Positions 7,117 to 18,095 of a DNA stretch of 64,000 nucleotides are shown here, in pieces (position 1 is the stretch's first letter; every line of letters starts with the position of its first letter). The notes under the pieces were generated by a model, which ran no database searches, had not been told where the DNA came from, and saw nothing but the letters and a program-made list of their open reading frames with translations. The translations under genes and the position numbers were made by a program. The DNA is from Rikenellaceae bacterium (lineage in GTDB: Bacteria; Bacteroidota; Bacteroidia; Bacteroidales; Rikenellaceae): NCBI GenBank assembly GCA_015060105.1, contig SUZD01000001.1, positions 1 to 64,000 on the forward strand, read 5' to 3'.

Positions 7117-9531
7117 ATGAGAACAAAATTTGGATTGGCAGCCCTGTTTGCTGCTGTTTTGGGTTTCGTTGGTTGCTCGAATGTTGATGAGCAAGGCGGA
7201 ACAAACAACGACACTCCCGCACCTGCGGAGTATCAACTCACAATTAACGCTACCGCTCACGAGCCCGCAACTCGCGTGGTTATCAGTGGCGACAAAACCA
7301 ATGGTTTCGAAACCTCGTGGGAGGTGGGCGACCAAATCGGAGTATTTACCTATACCGAAGCTGCTTCGCAGAGATCAGAATGTAGTTGTAACTTTCCTTT
7401 GGAAAATACAATAGTCAATAGCGATGGTACCACTGTTTTTAGCGGTACTCTTCCTAGTGGACTTTATGCAGGCGTACACGATTTGTATGTTTACTACCCC
7501 TACAAATCGAGCCTCGCAGATAAAAACCACTACGAAAATTCGACCACAACTTTCGAAGATGTAAAGTGTCAAATCCCCGCCGAGCAGGCAATGACCGAGA
7601 GTGGCTCGTACGACCCTACGGCTGCATATATGGTTGCTCGCCCCTCGACTATCGACCTGTCGGAGAGCAAGGCCGTTGAGACCACAATGACCTTCCGTCA
7701 CTTGAACTGCTTTGTAAACCTCTCAACCAAGAGCGTTACTGCCGATGGCGTAAGTGGCGACGAGGTGGTTAATAGTATTGCTATGACCGTTGCGGGCAAG
7801 ACCCTCGCAGGCGATTTCGAGTTGAACTTGGCTGATGGCTCGACCAACTTCACATCGACCAGCGAGACTATTACTGTTGCTGTTCCCGATGGTACTACCT
7901 TGGCCGACCTTTCGGCGTGGTTGGTTGTAAACCCCTTCTCGTTGGCGAGCGGCGACGAATTGGAGCTCGTTATCACCACCGACAAGAACATTATCACCAA
8001 AACCATTACAGGCAAAACCATCAATTTTGCTATCAAGAATGTAATCACTCTCAACCTCGCAATCGACAACACTTGCACCGTTGAGCCCTTTACCGCATCG
8101 AACCTCTTCGCTGATGGTACATATGTAATTGCTGATGATACCAACAAAAAATTGATGATTCCTGGCCCTGAAAGTGACGACTTCCGTGGTTATGCAAACT
8201 ACACAACCATTCCCGCTACCGTTTCGGCAGAGCAAGCTTGGATTCTCACTTCGGTTGGTAATCCGGGTGAAAACCTCTATACTATTCAATCGGCCGAGAG
8301 CAACAAATACCTATCATACAATAATAGTAGTACAGGTACAAAGAATAACTATGCTCAACTTAATGATGAATACGACTCTGATAAATCAGACATGCTGATT
8401 ACTGCTACAGAAGATGGAAAAGGTTACCAAATTAAATGGAATACGAATCAACAGCGTATACTTGGATACAACAGCAACAGTCCTCGTTTTGCGTTCTATC
8501 TTGGAACTCAACAAAACGTTTTGACACTTGTTCCCGTAGAGGTTGCAACAACCATTTCGGTAACTTCGGCTAATGAGATTACCACTAATCCTGCTGCAAC
8601 TGATGGCACTATCAGTTATTCGTTAATTTATGGCGAGGACGGAGCAAAAGTTTCGGCTACTTCGAGCGCATCGTGGCTGACCGTTGGAGAGATTACATCG
8701 ACAAGCGTTGCATACTCGATTGCTGCAAACACCGATGCAGCGCGCACAGCTACTATCACACTCTCGTACGAGGGTGCTGAAGATGTTACAATTAGCGTAA
8801 CTCAAAAAGCACAAAGTTTGACCATTACCTCAGCTACTGACGTCAATGTTGCAGCCGAAGCAAACTCTACTCTATCGGTTGCCTACACACTTGTAGCCGC
8901 AGATGATGACGCTGCTATTACCGCGGAGTCGAGTGCCACTTGGCTGACTATTGGCAACATTACATCGACAAGTGTTGCTTATAGCGTGAGCGAGAACACA
9001 TCGACCGAGGAGCGTACTGCAACCATTACCCTTGCATACGGAACTCTTACCCAAGAGGTAACCGTAAATCAAAGTGGTGTTGGTAGCGCAACTGAATATA
9101 CCGTTGTCTATACACCTTCTTCAAAAACAGCAATATCTGTTACTAGCGGAACCGCTCCTGACGGTTCTTCCGTTACATACAACAATACCTATGCTACAAA
9201 TCAAATAACAGGAGGCAAATCGGCTACTTTGACTTTGAGTGGTTATGATGGTGCAAAGATTACAGGAGTAACGCTACATATGAGATCCTCTAACAGAGGT
9301 AATGGAGCAGGTCTTTTGGATATGACTGTTGGTACTACGAATATTGCACATATTGCCGATAGCACTTTTAAGGATTGGACTAATAATGACAGTATTGGTA
9401 CTGCTGAAACAGATGTAACACTCGCAGTAGATCCGACCGTAGTCGGAACTGATCAAGATGTGAAAATCATCATCAATGCAAGCGTTTCTTCGCTTTACAT
9501 CTTCTCGTACACTATCACTTACGAGATGTAA
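7117..9531 (+). CDS. Fimbrillin-like lipoprotein with two BACON-like domains
   Basis: ORF 7018..9531; start at MRTKFGLAALFAAVLGFVGCS lipoprotein signal; SASWLTVGEITSTSVAYSI... and SATWLTIGNITSTSVAYSV... repeats. Confidence 0.8.
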   Translation: MRTKFGLAALFAAVLGFVGCSNVDEQGGTNNDTPAPAEYQLTINATAHEPATRVVISGDKTNGFETSWEVGDQIGVFTYTEAASQRSECSCNFPLENTIVNSDGTTVFSGTLPSGLYAGVHDLYVYYPYKSSLADKNHYENSTTTFEDVKCQIPAEQAMTESGSYDPTAAYMVARPSTIDLSESKAVETTMTFRHLNCFVNLSTKSVTADGVSGDEVVNSIAMTVAGKTLAGDFELNLADGSTNFTSTSETITVAVPDGTTLADLSAWLVVNPFSLASGDELELVITTDKNIITKTITGKTINFAIKNVITLNLAIDNTCTVEPFTASNLFADGTYVIADDTNKKLMIPGPESDDFRGYANYTTIPATVSAEQAWILTSVGNPGENLYTIQSAESNKYLSYNNSSTGTKNNYAQLNDEYDSDKSDMLITATEDGKGYQIKWNTNQQRILGYNSNSPRFAFYLGTQQNVLTLVPVEVATTISVTSANEITTNPAATDGTISYSLIYGEDGAKVSATSSASWLTVGEITSTSVAYSIAANTDAARTATITLSYEGAEDVTISVTQKAQSLTITSATDVNVAAEANSTLSVAYTLVAADDDAAITAESSATWLTIGNITSTSVAYSVSENTSTEERTATITLAYGTLTQEVTVNQSGVGSATEYTVVYTPSSKTAISVTSGTAPDGSSVTYNNTYATNQITGGKSATLTLSGYDGAKITGVTLHMRSSNRGNGAGLLDMTVGTTNIAHIADSTFKDWTNNDSIGTAETDVTLAVDPTVVGTDQDVKIIINASVSSLYIFSYTITYEM

Positions 9532-9550
9532 TAGCGAATATTCTAACAAG

Positions 9551-9580
9551 AAAAGGCTGTCCCTCGGGACAGCCTTTTTT
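9551..9580. terminator. Bidirectional terminator between convergent genes
   Basis: AAAAGGCTGTCCC-TC-GGGACAGCCTTTTTT. Confidence 0.85.
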
Positions 9581-9598
9581 TATTAGAACATATAGCAA

Positions 9599-10291
9599 TC
9601 AGAAATTATAGCCAACGGTCAAGCGGAAGTTACTATGATTGACCAAGCGGGTATCGGACAACTTCGAAAGATTCAAAAAACCGTCCTCCCAGCTAACGCC
9701 CACATAGTAGCGTTCCAAGTAGGTAGCGCCAAAGCCAACAACAATACCAAAATCGGAGCGGCGAAGGCTCTTTTGCTCGAACAGGTGAGCAACCGTCTTC
9801 TCGTCGGTATTAAGCGTCGGATTCTTATCGCTACGGACACGCAGCGAGGTCACATTCCTACCCCACAGGCCTACATCGTAGTGGATACCCGCATAGGGTT
9901 GCAGAGTGAAATCGCCAAAATAGAGGTGGTAGCTAACAGCTACGGGGATTTGCAGGTAGCCAACACCCGTTTGCACTACCGTACGGGTACGCGCATCGAC
10001 CGAGCCCGCAACAACGCCTCGCTCGGCATAGCGCACACCTTTATTGGTTAGCATTACGCCAAAATCGAGGTACAGCGGGAGGTCGTGTTTCAGCAGCACC
10101 TCATCGACAACGCCAACGTGCCAGCCTACCTTCGGGTTGCGATTATCCGTCATACGGGCATCGCCTATCTTCTGCGACATCGACGACAAGTTTAAGCCTC
10201 CTCGAACACTGACAATATTACGAGGATAGAGTTGCGCCGATGCAGACAGCGACATCGCCACAAACAGCATACTCAAAAATAGTCTCTTCAT
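9599..10291 (-). CDS. Outer-membrane beta-barrel protein (PorT-like family)
   Basis: Signal peptide MKRLFLSMLFVAMSLSASAQ, RGGLNLSS, terminal aromatic ...LTVGYNF. Confidence 0.75.
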   Translation of the reverse strand: MKRLFLSMLFVAMSLSASAQLYPRNIVSVRGGLNLSSMSQKIGDARMTDNRNPKVGWHVGVVDEVLLKHDLPLYLDFGVMLTNKGVRYAERGVVAGSVDARTRTVVQTGVGYLQIPVAVSYHLYFGDFTLQPYAGIHYDVGLWGRNVTSLRVRSDKNPTLNTDEKTVAHLFEQKSLRRSDFGIVVGFGATYLERYYVGVSWEDGFLNLSKLSDTRLVNHSNFRLTVGYNF

Positions 10292-10303
10292 ATCTGCTCC
10301 TTT

Positions 10304-10828
10304 CTATTTATACCACGAAGCATAAAGCATATAGTCACGAGCCGTACGCTCCACTATCTCGCGGCTTTGCTCTGCCGAAATCTCCTTTACCTTCTTGGCT
10401 GGGACACCGGCATAGATACTATTAGGCTCCAACTTGGCCCCAGACAGCACCAACGCACCCGCAGCAACGATACAGCCCGACGACACAACCGCATTATCCA
10501 GCACAACGGCTCCCATACCTATCAGGCATCTATCCTCGATAATAGCGCCGTGGATAACCGCATTATGGCCAACCGAAACGTCATTACCGATATGTGTTTG
10601 CGACGGATTTTTCGAGCCATCAAACAGCGTATGGATAACGGCACCGTCCTGGATATTTGTTCTATCGCCAATAGTTATGGTATTGACATCGCCACGAAGA
10701 ACTGCTCCATACCAGATACTACAATCTCGGCCTATTGTAACATCGCCTATAATAGTTGAATTCTCGGCAAGAAAGGTACCCTCGCCTATCACGGGGTCTT
10801 TGCCCCGAACGGATTTGATAATTGCCAT
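10304..10828 (-). CDS. Gamma carbonic anhydrase family / hexapeptide-repeat protein
   Basis: NSTIIGDVTIGRDCSIWYGAVLRGDVNTITIGDRTNIQDGAVIH, VGHNAVIHGAIIEDRCLIGMGAVV. Confidence 0.9.
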   Translation of the reverse strand: MAIIKSVRGKDPVIGEGTFLAENSTIIGDVTIGRDCSIWYGAVLRGDVNTITIGDRTNIQDGAVIHTLFDGSKNPSQTHIGNDVSVGHNAVIHGAIIEDRCLIGMGAVVLDNAVVSSGCIVAAGALVLSGAKLEPNSIYAGVPAKKVKEISAEQSREIVERTARDYMLYASWYK

Positions 10829-10912
10829 ACAAAAAACGTTTTGCTATTTACAAAGGTAGCAAAAATGTTACAAAATTCATACTCCTCGGCCATCGCGCCA
10901 TCGTCACGGCAC

Positions 10913-10967
10913 AAAAAAAGAGCGTTTCCACACGAGGAAACGCTCTATCTAAAACCCCACAAGGGGT
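10913..10967 (-). terminator. Tandem terminators after rplQ
   Basis: Minus strand: ACCCC-TTGT-GGGGT-TTT, then AGAGCGTTTCC-TCGTGT-GGAAACGCTCT followed by T-run. Confidence 0.8.
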
Positions 10968-10982
10968 CATTAGGCTGGTTGA

Positions 10983-11549
10983 TTAACCACGTTTTGCACC
11001 GGCAGTGCGTTGAGCAGCTGCTTTCGAGCCCGATACCTTAGGAGCAGCGGTCTTCTTTGCAGTAGGTTTCTTCTCAACTACAACAGCCTCGCTCTCGCCA
11101 TCGGTAGCAGCTTTCTTGCTACGGCTACGACGAGTTTTGGGTTTCTCAGCAGCGGCAGGAGCAGCAACAGTTGCACCCTCCTTGTAAGTTGCGTTGAAGT
11201 CAACCAACTCGATAATACACATATCGGCTGCGTCACCCAAACGGAAACCGGTTTTCAAAATACGGGTATAACCACCGGGACGACCTGCAATAGCAGGAGC
11301 AACGGTGCGGAACAACTCGGCAGTAGCCGCTTTGTCACGAAGGTAACCGAATGCAATACGACGCGAGTGAGTAGTATCCTCTTTCGACTTGGTAATGATC
11401 GGCTCAACATAAATTTTCAGGGCTTTCGCTTTCGCAACAGTGGTCTCAATTCGTTTGTGAAGAATCAACGAAGTAGCCATGTTTGCAAGCATCGCCTTAC
11501 GGTGACCACGTTGGCGGCCAAGGTGATTGAATTTCTTATTGTGTCTCAT
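10983..11549 (-). CDS. rplQ: 50S ribosomal protein L17
   Basis: [37 protein letters not shown]; long basic/Ala-rich C-terminal extension. Confidence 0.97.
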   Translation of the reverse strand: MRHNKKFNHLGRQRGHRKAMLANMATSLILHKRIETTVAKAKALKIYVEPIITKSKEDTTHSRRIAFGYLRDKAATAELFRTVAPAIAGRPGGYTRILKTGFRLGDAADMCIIELVDFNATYKEGATVAAPAAAEKPKTRRSRSKKAATDGESEAVVVEKKPTAKKTAAPKVSGSKAAAQRTAGAKRG

Positions 11550-11551
11550 AA

Positions 11552-12547
11552 TTAATCTTTGTCAAGTTTGTAGATGGAAACATCCATTCCGAAATGGAGA
11601 TTTAATGATGCAAGCAACTCATCAAGCTCGGTCAGCGATTTCTTTCCGAAGTTTCTGAATTTCAACAAATCACTGCGATTGAACTTAACAAGGTCACCAA
11701 TGGTATCAACCTCGGCAGCCTTCAAACAGTTCAATGCACGTACCGACAAGTCTTGATCCGACAACTTGGTTTTCAGAAGCTGACGCATGTGCAATACGTC
11801 CTCGTCAAACTCCTCTACTGCGCTCGCGTCGTCCATATTGACGGTAATCTTCTCGTCCGAGCACAACATGAAGTGGTGAATCAAAATCTTTGCGGCCTCT
11901 TTCAATGCCTCGCGGGGGTGAATCGAACCATTAGTGGTAATCTCAAAGTTGAGTTTCTCGTAGTCGGTACGTTGCTCAACACGATAGTTCTCAACATTGT
12001 ACATCACATTAACAATCGGGGTGAAAATCGAGTCGATAGGCAACACACCCAACTCGCCGTTGGCGATAGGACGGTTCTCCTCGGCAGGAACATAACCACG
12101 ACCCTTATCAATGGTAAGGGTGATTGTCAATTTGGTGTCAGGTGCCATGTGGCAGATTACCAAATCAGGGTTCAATACCTTGAAATTCGAAAGGAAATTC
12201 GAAATGTAACCAGCTGTAAGCTCAGTAACTCCGGCAACATTAATAGTCACCTTCTCCGAATCCTCGCTATCAACAGTCTTGATGAAATTAACCTTTTTGA
12301 GGTTGAGAACGATATCAATCATTCCCTCCATCACTCCGGGGATAGCAGCAAACTCGTGATCTACGCCAGCAATCTTTACAGTCGTAATCGCATATCCCTC
12401 CAACGAAGAGAGCAAAATACGACGCAAAGCATTACCGATGGTCTGACCGAAACCAGGCTCCAACGGACGGAACTCAAACTTTCCAAACGTCGAAGACGAC
12501 TCCAGCATGTTAACATGTTCTGGTTTTTGGAATGCTAATATTGCCAT
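11552..12547 (-). CDS. rpoA: DNA-directed RNA polymerase subunit alpha
   Basis: [33 protein letters not shown]-terminal alpha-CTD. Confidence 0.98.
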   Translation of the reverse strand: MAILAFQKPEHVNMLESSSTFGKFEFRPLEPGFGQTIGNALRRILLSSLEGYAITTVKIAGVDHEFAAIPGVMEGMIDIVLNLKKVNFIKTVDSEDSEKVTINVAGVTELTAGYISNFLSNFKVLNPDLVICHMAPDTKLTITLTIDKGRGYVPAEENRPIANGELGVLPIDSIFTPIVNVMYNVENYRVEQRTDYEKLNFEITTNGSIHPREALKEAAKILIHHFMLCSDEKITVNMDDASAVEEFDEDVLHMRQLLKTKLSDQDLSVRALNCLKAAEVDTIGDLVKFNRSDLLKFRNFGKKSLTELDELLASLNLHFGMDVSIYKLDKD

Positions 12548-12572
12548 AATTTCTGTTAATGTTGTTTAGTTA

Positions 12573-13178
12573 CTATTTCGAGTACAATTCGACGATAAGT
12601 TGCTCTTTGATGTTCTCGGGAATGTCAGCACGATCGGGTTTCGACAAGAATTTACCCGACATAGTAGCCGAATTCCACTCCAACCAAGCGTAACGAGAGT
12701 GAGCTCCCGATACACACTCGGTGATAACTTCAAGGCTCTTCGATTTCTCGCGAACCGAAACTACATCTCCCTCACGCAAGCTATACGAAGGAATGTTTAC
12801 TACTTGACCGTTTACGGTGATGTGACGGTGAGATACCAACTGACGAGCAGCAGCACGTGTGGGAGCAATACCCAAACGATATACTACGTTGTCCAAACGG
12901 CACTCGAGAAGTTTAAGCAAATTCTCACCAGTGATACCGCCCAAACGAGCAGCTTTTTGATATGTCAAGCTAAATTGTTTCTCCAAAAGACCATAAATCA
13001 TTTTAGCCTTTTGTTTCTCATTCAACTGAACACCGTACTCCGATACTTTTTTGCGTTTACGTGCGGCACCGTGTTGTCCGGGAGGGAAGTTCTTTTTCTC
13101 AAGAGCTTTGTCCGCACCGTAAATAGCCTCGCCAAATTTTCTGGCGATTTTACTTTTAGGTCCTATATATTTTGCCAT
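12573..13178 (-). CDS. rpsD: 30S ribosomal protein S4
   Basis: [21 protein letters not shown]...[10 protein letters not shown]...[16 protein letters not shown]. Confidence 0.98.
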   Translation of the reverse strand: MAKYIGPKSKIARKFGEAIYGADKALEKKNFPPGQHGAARKRKKVSEYGVQLNEKQKAKMIYGLLEKQFSLTYQKAARLGGITGENLLKLLECRLDNVVYRLGIAPTRAAARQLVSHRHITVNGQVVNIPSYSLREGDVVSVREKSKSLEVITECVSGAHSRYAWLEWNSATMSGKFLSKPDRADIPENIKEQLIVELYSK

Positions 13179-13238
13179 TGTTAGTTCTTCTTTAACTTGT
13201 TAAACTTTTAATTCCGTAACCTCTTATCGCAAGTAAAA

Positions 13239-13628
13239 TTACACGCGACGACGGTTGGGGGGACGGCAACCATTGTGAGGCAGCGGAGTTACATCGATAA
13301 TCTCCATAACCTCCAAGCCTGCTCCGTGGATAGTACGGATAGCCGACTCACGGCCCGAACCCGGTCCTTTTACATAAACTTTAACACGACGAAGACCCAA
13401 ATCGTAAGCAACTTTTGCGCAATCGGCAGCTGCGGTTTGAGCAGCATAAGGAGTGTTCTTCTTCGAACCGCGGAAACCCATCTTTCCGGCCGAGCTCCAG
13501 CTGATAACCTCACCAACCTCGTTAGTGATGGTAATGATTACATTGTTGAAAGTCGAAGCTACGTGTGCAGCACCTACGGTACCTACCTTTACGACTTTCT
13601 TCTTAACTGTTCCTGTTTTCTTTGCCAT
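13239..13628 (-). CDS. rpsK: 30S ribosomal protein S11
   Basis: [43 protein letters not shown]...[11 protein letters not shown]. Confidence 0.98.
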   Translation of the reverse strand: MAKKTGTVKKKVVKVGTVGAAHVASTFNNVIITITNEVGEVISWSSAGKMGFRGSKKNTPYAAQTAAADCAKVAYDLGLRRVKVYVKGPGSGRESAIRTIHGAGLEVMEIIDVTPLPHNGCRPPNRRRV

Positions 13629-13640
13629 AACTAATTACGA

Positions 13641-14021
13641 TTACTTGGTTGCTTTCTTCTTGTTTGCTACGGTCTTCTTCTTACCCTTACGAGTACGTGC
13701 GTTGTTCTTGGTGCTTTGACCGCGAACGGGAAGACCGATACGGTGACGGATGCCACGGTAGCAACCGATATCCATCAAACGTTTGATGTTGAGTTGTACG
13801 AGCGAACGGCACTCGCCCTCTACTTTGATTCCGAGCTCAGCAATAGCTGCACGGATCGCGCCGACTTGTGCGTCGCTCCAATCTTGTACTTTAAGAGTCG
13901 AATCTACTCCGGCGGTTGCCAAAATCTTCTCGGCGGTACTACGACCAATTCCGTAGATATAAGTCAGGCCGATATCGCCTCTTTTATTCTTGGGTAAATC
14001 TACACCTACTATACGTGCCAT
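13641..14021 (-). CDS. rpsM: 30S ribosomal protein S13
   Basis: [30 protein letters not shown]...[25 protein letters not shown]. Confidence 0.98.
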   Translation of the reverse strand: MARIVGVDLPKNKRGDIGLTYIYGIGRSTAEKILATAGVDSTLKVQDWSDAQVGAIRAAIAELGIKVEGECRSLVQLNIKRLMDIGCYRGIRHRIGLPVRGQSTKNNARTRKGKKKTVANKKKATK

Positions 14022-14051
14022 AAATTACTTTTCTTCTTTTAAAATTATAAA

Positions 14052-14168
14052 TTAACCTTGGCGCATTTTGAATTTAGGATTCTTCTTGCAAATCACATAA
14101 AGTTTACCTTTACGACGTACGATTTTGCAATCCTCGCTTCTTTTTTTGATTGATGCTTTAACTTTCAT
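14052..14168 (-). CDS. rpmJ: 50S ribosomal protein L36 (not in ORF track)
   Basis: Manual translation: [38 protein letters not shown]. Confidence 0.97.
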   Translation of the reverse strand: MKVKASIKKRSEDCKIVRRKGKLYVICKKNPKFKMRQG

Positions 14169-14184
14169 TTCTCAGCAATCTTAA

Positions 14185-14403
14185 TTATTTGTACCTGAAT
14201 GATATACGTCCCTTGGTCAAATCATAAGGGGACATCTCCACTTTTACCTTATCTCCGGGAAGAATCTTAATGTAGTGCATACGCATCTTTCCGGAAATGT
14301 GAGCAGTGATAACGTGGCCATTATCCAATTCTACTCGAAACATAGCGTTCGACAAGGCCTCGATTATCGTTCCATCTTTTTCGATAGCAGTCTGTTTTGC
14401 CAT
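14185..14403 (-). CDS. infA: Translation initiation factor IF-1
   Basis: [72 protein letters not shown]. Confidence 0.98.
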   Translation of the reverse strand: MAKQTAIEKDGTIIEALSNAMFRVELDNGHVITAHISGKMRMHYIKILPGDKVKVEMSPYDLTKGRISFRYK

Positions 14404-14407
14404 AGAG

Positions 14408-15181
14408 TTAAGCTTTTAATGCGTTTTCGATAATTCCGAAATCGGTTAACACATCCGCTCCTTGTTTGCCGATTGCCACAGCAAACTCGAAGTGAGCCGA
14501 AGGTTTGCGGTCGCGAGTGCGAACTGTCCAACCATCGCGCTCGAATACTACGTATTTCGTTCCAAGGTTAATCATCGGTTCGATGCAAATCACCATTCCC
14601 TCTTTCAACAGAGGGCCTCTACCTCTTGCACCGTAATTGGGAACTTCGGGATCTTCGTGCATATTGCGACCAAGACCGTGACCGACCAATTCCCTTACTA
14701 CCGAACATCCATTTGTCTCGGCATGCTCTTGCACAGCCGCAGATATATCACCTACTCGGTTACCTGCCTTTGCCTGTGCGACACCTTTATAAAGAGCTTC
14801 TTTGGTTACGTCCAGCAACTTCTGAACTTCTGGAGCTATACGACCCACCGCAAATGTATATGCCGAGTCGCCATAAAACCCCTTCATAATAGTGCCACAA
14901 TCTACCGAAACAATATCACCTTCACGAAGTGCGTAATCGGAGGGTATTCCGTGTACGACTTGTTCGTTTACCGAGACACACAAAGTGTTTGGAAAACCGC
15001 CGTACCCCAAGAAGCCCGGAACTGCGCCGTGTGAGCGAATAAACTGTTCAGCTATCGCATCAAGTTGCAACGTTGTGATACCCGGCTTTATGTGTTTTGC
15101 AACCTCGGCCAAGGTAGCGCTCACGAGCAAATTGTTTTCACGGAGCAGTTCGACCTCTTCTTGTGTTTTCAGATATATCAT
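14408..15181 (-). CDS. map: Type I methionyl aminopeptidase
   Basis: [30 protein letters not shown]...[18 protein letters not shown]. Confidence 0.96.
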   Translation of the reverse strand: MIYLKTQEEVELLRENNLLVSATLAEVAKHIKPGITTLQLDAIAEQFIRSHGAVPGFLGYGGFPNTLCVSVNEQVVHGIPSDYALREGDIVSVDCGTIMKGFYGDSAYTFAVGRIAPEVQKLLDVTKEALYKGVAQAKAGNRVGDISAAVQEHAETNGCSVVRELVGHGLGRNMHEDPEVPNYGARGRGPLLKEGMVICIEPMINLGTKYVVFERDGWTVRTRDRKPSAHFEFAVAIGKQGADVLTDFGIIENALKA

Positions 15182-15190
15182 AGAGAAATA

Positions 15191-16510
15191 TTAGATTACT
15201 CCTCTACCTCTAATTCTTCCTGTTTTCATCAAACCGTCGTAGTGACGATTCAGAAGATGACTTTCTATCTGCGAGAGAGTGTCAAGAATAACTCCTACCA
15301 AGATCAACAAAGAGGTACCTCCGAAGAAATACGAGAACTCTTGGTTGATGCCCAATGTCGATGCAAATGCAGGCAAAATTGCGATGATTGCAAGGAAAAT
15401 CGAGCCGGGAAGAGTAATTCTTGTCATGATGTTGTCGATGTACTCAACGGTTTGTTTACCAGGTTTAACTCCAGGGATAAAGCCGCCGTTGCGTTTCATA
15501 TCGTCAGCCATCATGTTAGGATTAACAGTAATTGCGGTATAGAAGTAGGTGAACGCAACTACCAAAATAAAGTAAACAACATTGTACCAAGCAGTGTTGT
15601 ATTGGAATGCTGCTGCAAAACCTTGACCCCACTCCCAACGAGCGAAAATCATAGGTACGAACATCAACGCTTGTGCGAAGATGATAGGCATTACGCCCGC
15701 AGCATTGATTTTCAAAGGAATGTACTGACGTACACCACCATACTGCTTGTTACCAACAATGCGTTTTGCATATTGTACGGGAATCTTGCGAACTGCTTGT
15801 ACCAAAGCAATCGATGCCATATACACAAGATAGAGAATTACTATCTCGGCAATGAACATAATCAAACCACCGCCTTGACCGGTCAAACGAGTGTTCAACT
15901 CAGCGATGAAGGCGTGAGGCAAGCGTGCTACGATACCAATCATAATGATCAACGATACACCATTACCGATACCTTTATCTGTAATCTTCTCGCCAAGCCA
16001 CATCATAAACATAGTTCCAGCCAACAGCGACAAAACAGCTGTAAGGTTGAACAAGAAGCCGGGGGCAATGATTGCAGAGGTAGGCATAGTAGATTCGCTG
16101 GCCAAATAAGCAGGTGCTTGAACCAACAATACCAAAATGGTCAAGTAGCGAGTCCATTGGTTGATTTTACGACGACCGCTCTCACCCTCTTTTTGCAACT
16201 TTTGGAAGTAAGGTATTACGATACCCAACAACTGAATTACAATCGAAGCCGAGATATAGGGCATAATTCCGAGTGCAAAAATCGAAGCGTTCGAGAATGC
16301 ACCACCAGAGAAGATGTCCAACAAGCCCAAAAGACCTTGACCTCCCGCAGAGGCGCTCTCTTGAGCAGCAACTAATGCTTGTGGGTCGACACCGGGAATC
16401 ACTACATAACAGCCAAATCTATAGATAAGAATGAGACCCAGCGTATAGAGAATTCTCTTACGCAGGTCCTCAATCTTAAATATATTTTTTACGGTTTCGA
16501 CAAACTTCAT
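15191..16510 (-). CDS. secY: Preprotein translocase subunit SecY
   Basis: LGLILIYRFGCYVVIPGVDP...ADDMKRNGGFIPGVKPGKQTVEYID. Confidence 0.98.
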   Translation of the reverse strand: MKFVETVKNIFKIEDLRKRILYTLGLILIYRFGCYVVIPGVDPQALVAAQESASAGGQGLLGLLDIFSGGAFSNASIFALGIMPYISASIVIQLLGIVIPYFQKLQKEGESGRRKINQWTRYLTILVLLVQAPAYLASESTMPTSAIIAPGFLFNLTAVLSLLAGTMFMMWLGEKITDKGIGNGVSLIIMIGIVARLPHAFIAELNTRLTGQGGGLIMFIAEIVILYLVYMASIALVQAVRKIPVQYAKRIVGNKQYGGVRQYIPLKINAAGVMPIIFAQALMFVPMIFARWEWGQGFAAAFQYNTAWYNVVYFILVVAFTYFYTAITVNPNMMADDMKRNGGFIPGVKPGKQTVEYIDNIMTRITLPGSIFLAIIAILPAFASTLGINQEFSYFFGGTSLLILVGVILDTLSQIESHLLNRHYDGLMKTGRIRGRGVI

Positions 16511-16523
16511 TATTGAAAAAAGT

Positions 16524-16970
16524 TTAGAGTTTGACGATTGTACCTTGAACGCCCTCGATAGCAGCAGCTGCGCTCTTCGAGAATGCGTGAGCAGTTACGT
16601 TAAGTGCTTTGGTTACAGTACCGTTACCGAGGATTTTAACACGGTCGTTTTTCGAAACAAGACCAGCCTCGACAAGAACCTCGGGAGTAATGTCCACGAT
16701 GTTCAATTTAGCAGCAACTGACTCCAAAACCGAAAGGTTGATAGGTTTGTACTCAACGCGCTCGATGTTGGTGAAACCGAACTTCGGAAGACGACGTTGC
16801 AAGGGCATTTGACCTCCCTCGAAACCAATCTTACGAGAGTAACCCGAACGAGATTGAGCACCTTTGGCACCACGAGTAGAATAACCACCGTGTCCCGAAC
16901 CTTGACCGCGACCGATACGTTTATCGTGGTGGGTCGCTCCCTTGGCAGGTTTTAAACTATTCAAATTCAT
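16524..16970 (-). CDS. rplO: 50S ribosomal protein L15
   Basis: MNLNSLKPAKGATHHDKRIGRGQGSGHGGYSTRGAKGAQSRSGY. Confidence 0.98.
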   Translation of the reverse strand: MNLNSLKPAKGATHHDKRIGRGQGSGHGGYSTRGAKGAQSRSGYSRKIGFEGGQMPLQRRLPKFGFTNIERVEYKPINLSVLESVAAKLNIVDITPEVLVEAGLVSKNDRVKILGNGTVTKALNVTAHAFSKSAAAAIEGVQGTIVKL

Positions 16971-16995
16971 TTCTTTACTTTCTTTTAAGGGTTAC

Positions 16996-17178
16996 TTATT
17001 TAACGGGCTCTACCTTTACAAGGTGTTTAACTACCTCGAGCATACCGAGAATCATTTTCGAATCCTCGTGCTCTACTGTTTGGTTGATCTTACGAAGACC
17101 CAAAGCAGCGAGGTTTTTACGTTGTTGAGCCGTAGTTCCGATACGGCTGATAGTTTGTGTAATCTTCAACTTTGCCAT
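16996..17178 (-). CDS. rpmD: 50S ribosomal protein L30
   Basis: MAKLKITQTISRIGTTAQQRKNLAALGLRKINQTVEHEDSKMILGMLEVVKHLVKVEPVK. Confidence 0.97.
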   Translation of the reverse strand: MAKLKITQTISRIGTTAQQRKNLAALGLRKINQTVEHEDSKMILGMLEVVKHLVKVEPVK

Positions 17179-17191
17179 AGTCTTTCAAAAA

Positions 17192-17710
17192 TTAACCGTT
17201 AAACACTTTGTTAAGAGAAATACCACGAACCTGTGCTACGGTGTAAGCATCGCGAAGCTCCATAAGAGCACCTACGGTTGCTTTTACCAAGTTGTGAGGG
17301 TTCGACGAACCTTTGCTCTTTGCAAGCACGTTCTTAACACCAACACTCTCCAATACTGCACGCATTGCACCACCTGCCAAGACTCCGGTACCAGGAGCTG
17401 CGGGGCGAATCATTACCTCCGAGCCTCCGAAACGGAACTCTTGTTTGTGGGGAATTGTACCGTTGATTACAGGGATTTTAACGAGGTTTTTCTTTGCATC
17501 CTCTACGCCTTTGGCAATAGCGGCGGTAACCTCACTGGCTTTACCGAGACCATAGCCTACTACGCCGTTCTCGTTACCTACTACTACGATTGCCGAAAAA
17601 GTGAAAGTACGGCCACCCTTGGTTACTTTGGTAACACGTTGGATGCTAACCAATCTGTCTTTAAGTTCGAGGTCTGTTGTACGGACCTTTTTCATATTGA
17701 TATTCGCCAT
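17192..17710 (-). CDS. rpsE: 30S ribosomal protein S5
   Basis: [43 protein letters not shown]. Confidence 0.98.
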   Translation of the reverse strand: MANINMKKVRTTDLELKDRLVSIQRVTKVTKGGRTFTFSAIVVVGNENGVVGYGLGKASEVTAAIAKGVEDAKKNLVKIPVINGTIPHKQEFRFGGSEVMIRPAAPGTGVLAGGAMRAVLESVGVKNVLAKSKGSSNPHNLVKATVGALMELRDAYTVAQVRGISLNKVFNG

Positions 17711-17716
17711 ATTTCA

Positions 17717-18079
17717 CTAGAATTTAAGGCCACCCTCACGAGCAGCGTCAGCCAATACTTTTACTCTACCGTGGTACAGGTAACCGTTACGGTCGAAGGC
17801 AACCTCGGCGATACCCTTAGCGATTGCACGCTCGGCAGCCAATTTACCTACCAACTCCGATACCTGACATTTGGTCAGACCTGCGGTTTTCTCAGCAACC
17901 TCTTTGTCTTTCGACGAAGCTGCAGCCAAAGTAACACCGTTAAGGTCATCAATAAACTGTACATAGATTTGCTTGTTGCTTCTGAATACAGTCATACGAG
18001 GGCGCTCTGCGGTTCCGCTAACAATCTTGCGGATACGCATCTTGATCCTCGCTCTTCTTTCAATCTTATTCAATGCCAT
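17717..18079 (-). CDS. rplR: 50S ribosomal protein L18
   Basis: [38 protein letters not shown]...[26 protein letters not shown]. Confidence 0.98.
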   Translation of the reverse strand: MALNKIERRARIKMRIRKIVSGTAERPRMTVFRSNKQIYVQFIDDLNGVTLAAASSKDKEVAEKTAGLTKCQVSELVGKLAAERAIAKGIAEVAFDRNGYLYHGRVKVLADAAREGGLKF

Positions 18080-18095
18080 AACTTATACGATTTTA

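Noticed and set aside
10851-10874. Possible promoter for the carbonic-anhydrase-like gene (minus TACCTTTG with TTTG upstream)
   Set aside because: Spacer is only 12 nt, well short of the 18-20 nt seen at the other candidate promoters here.
15065-16375. 436-aa plus ORF across map/secY
   Set aside because: Antisense to two well-defined genes, low-complexity composition.
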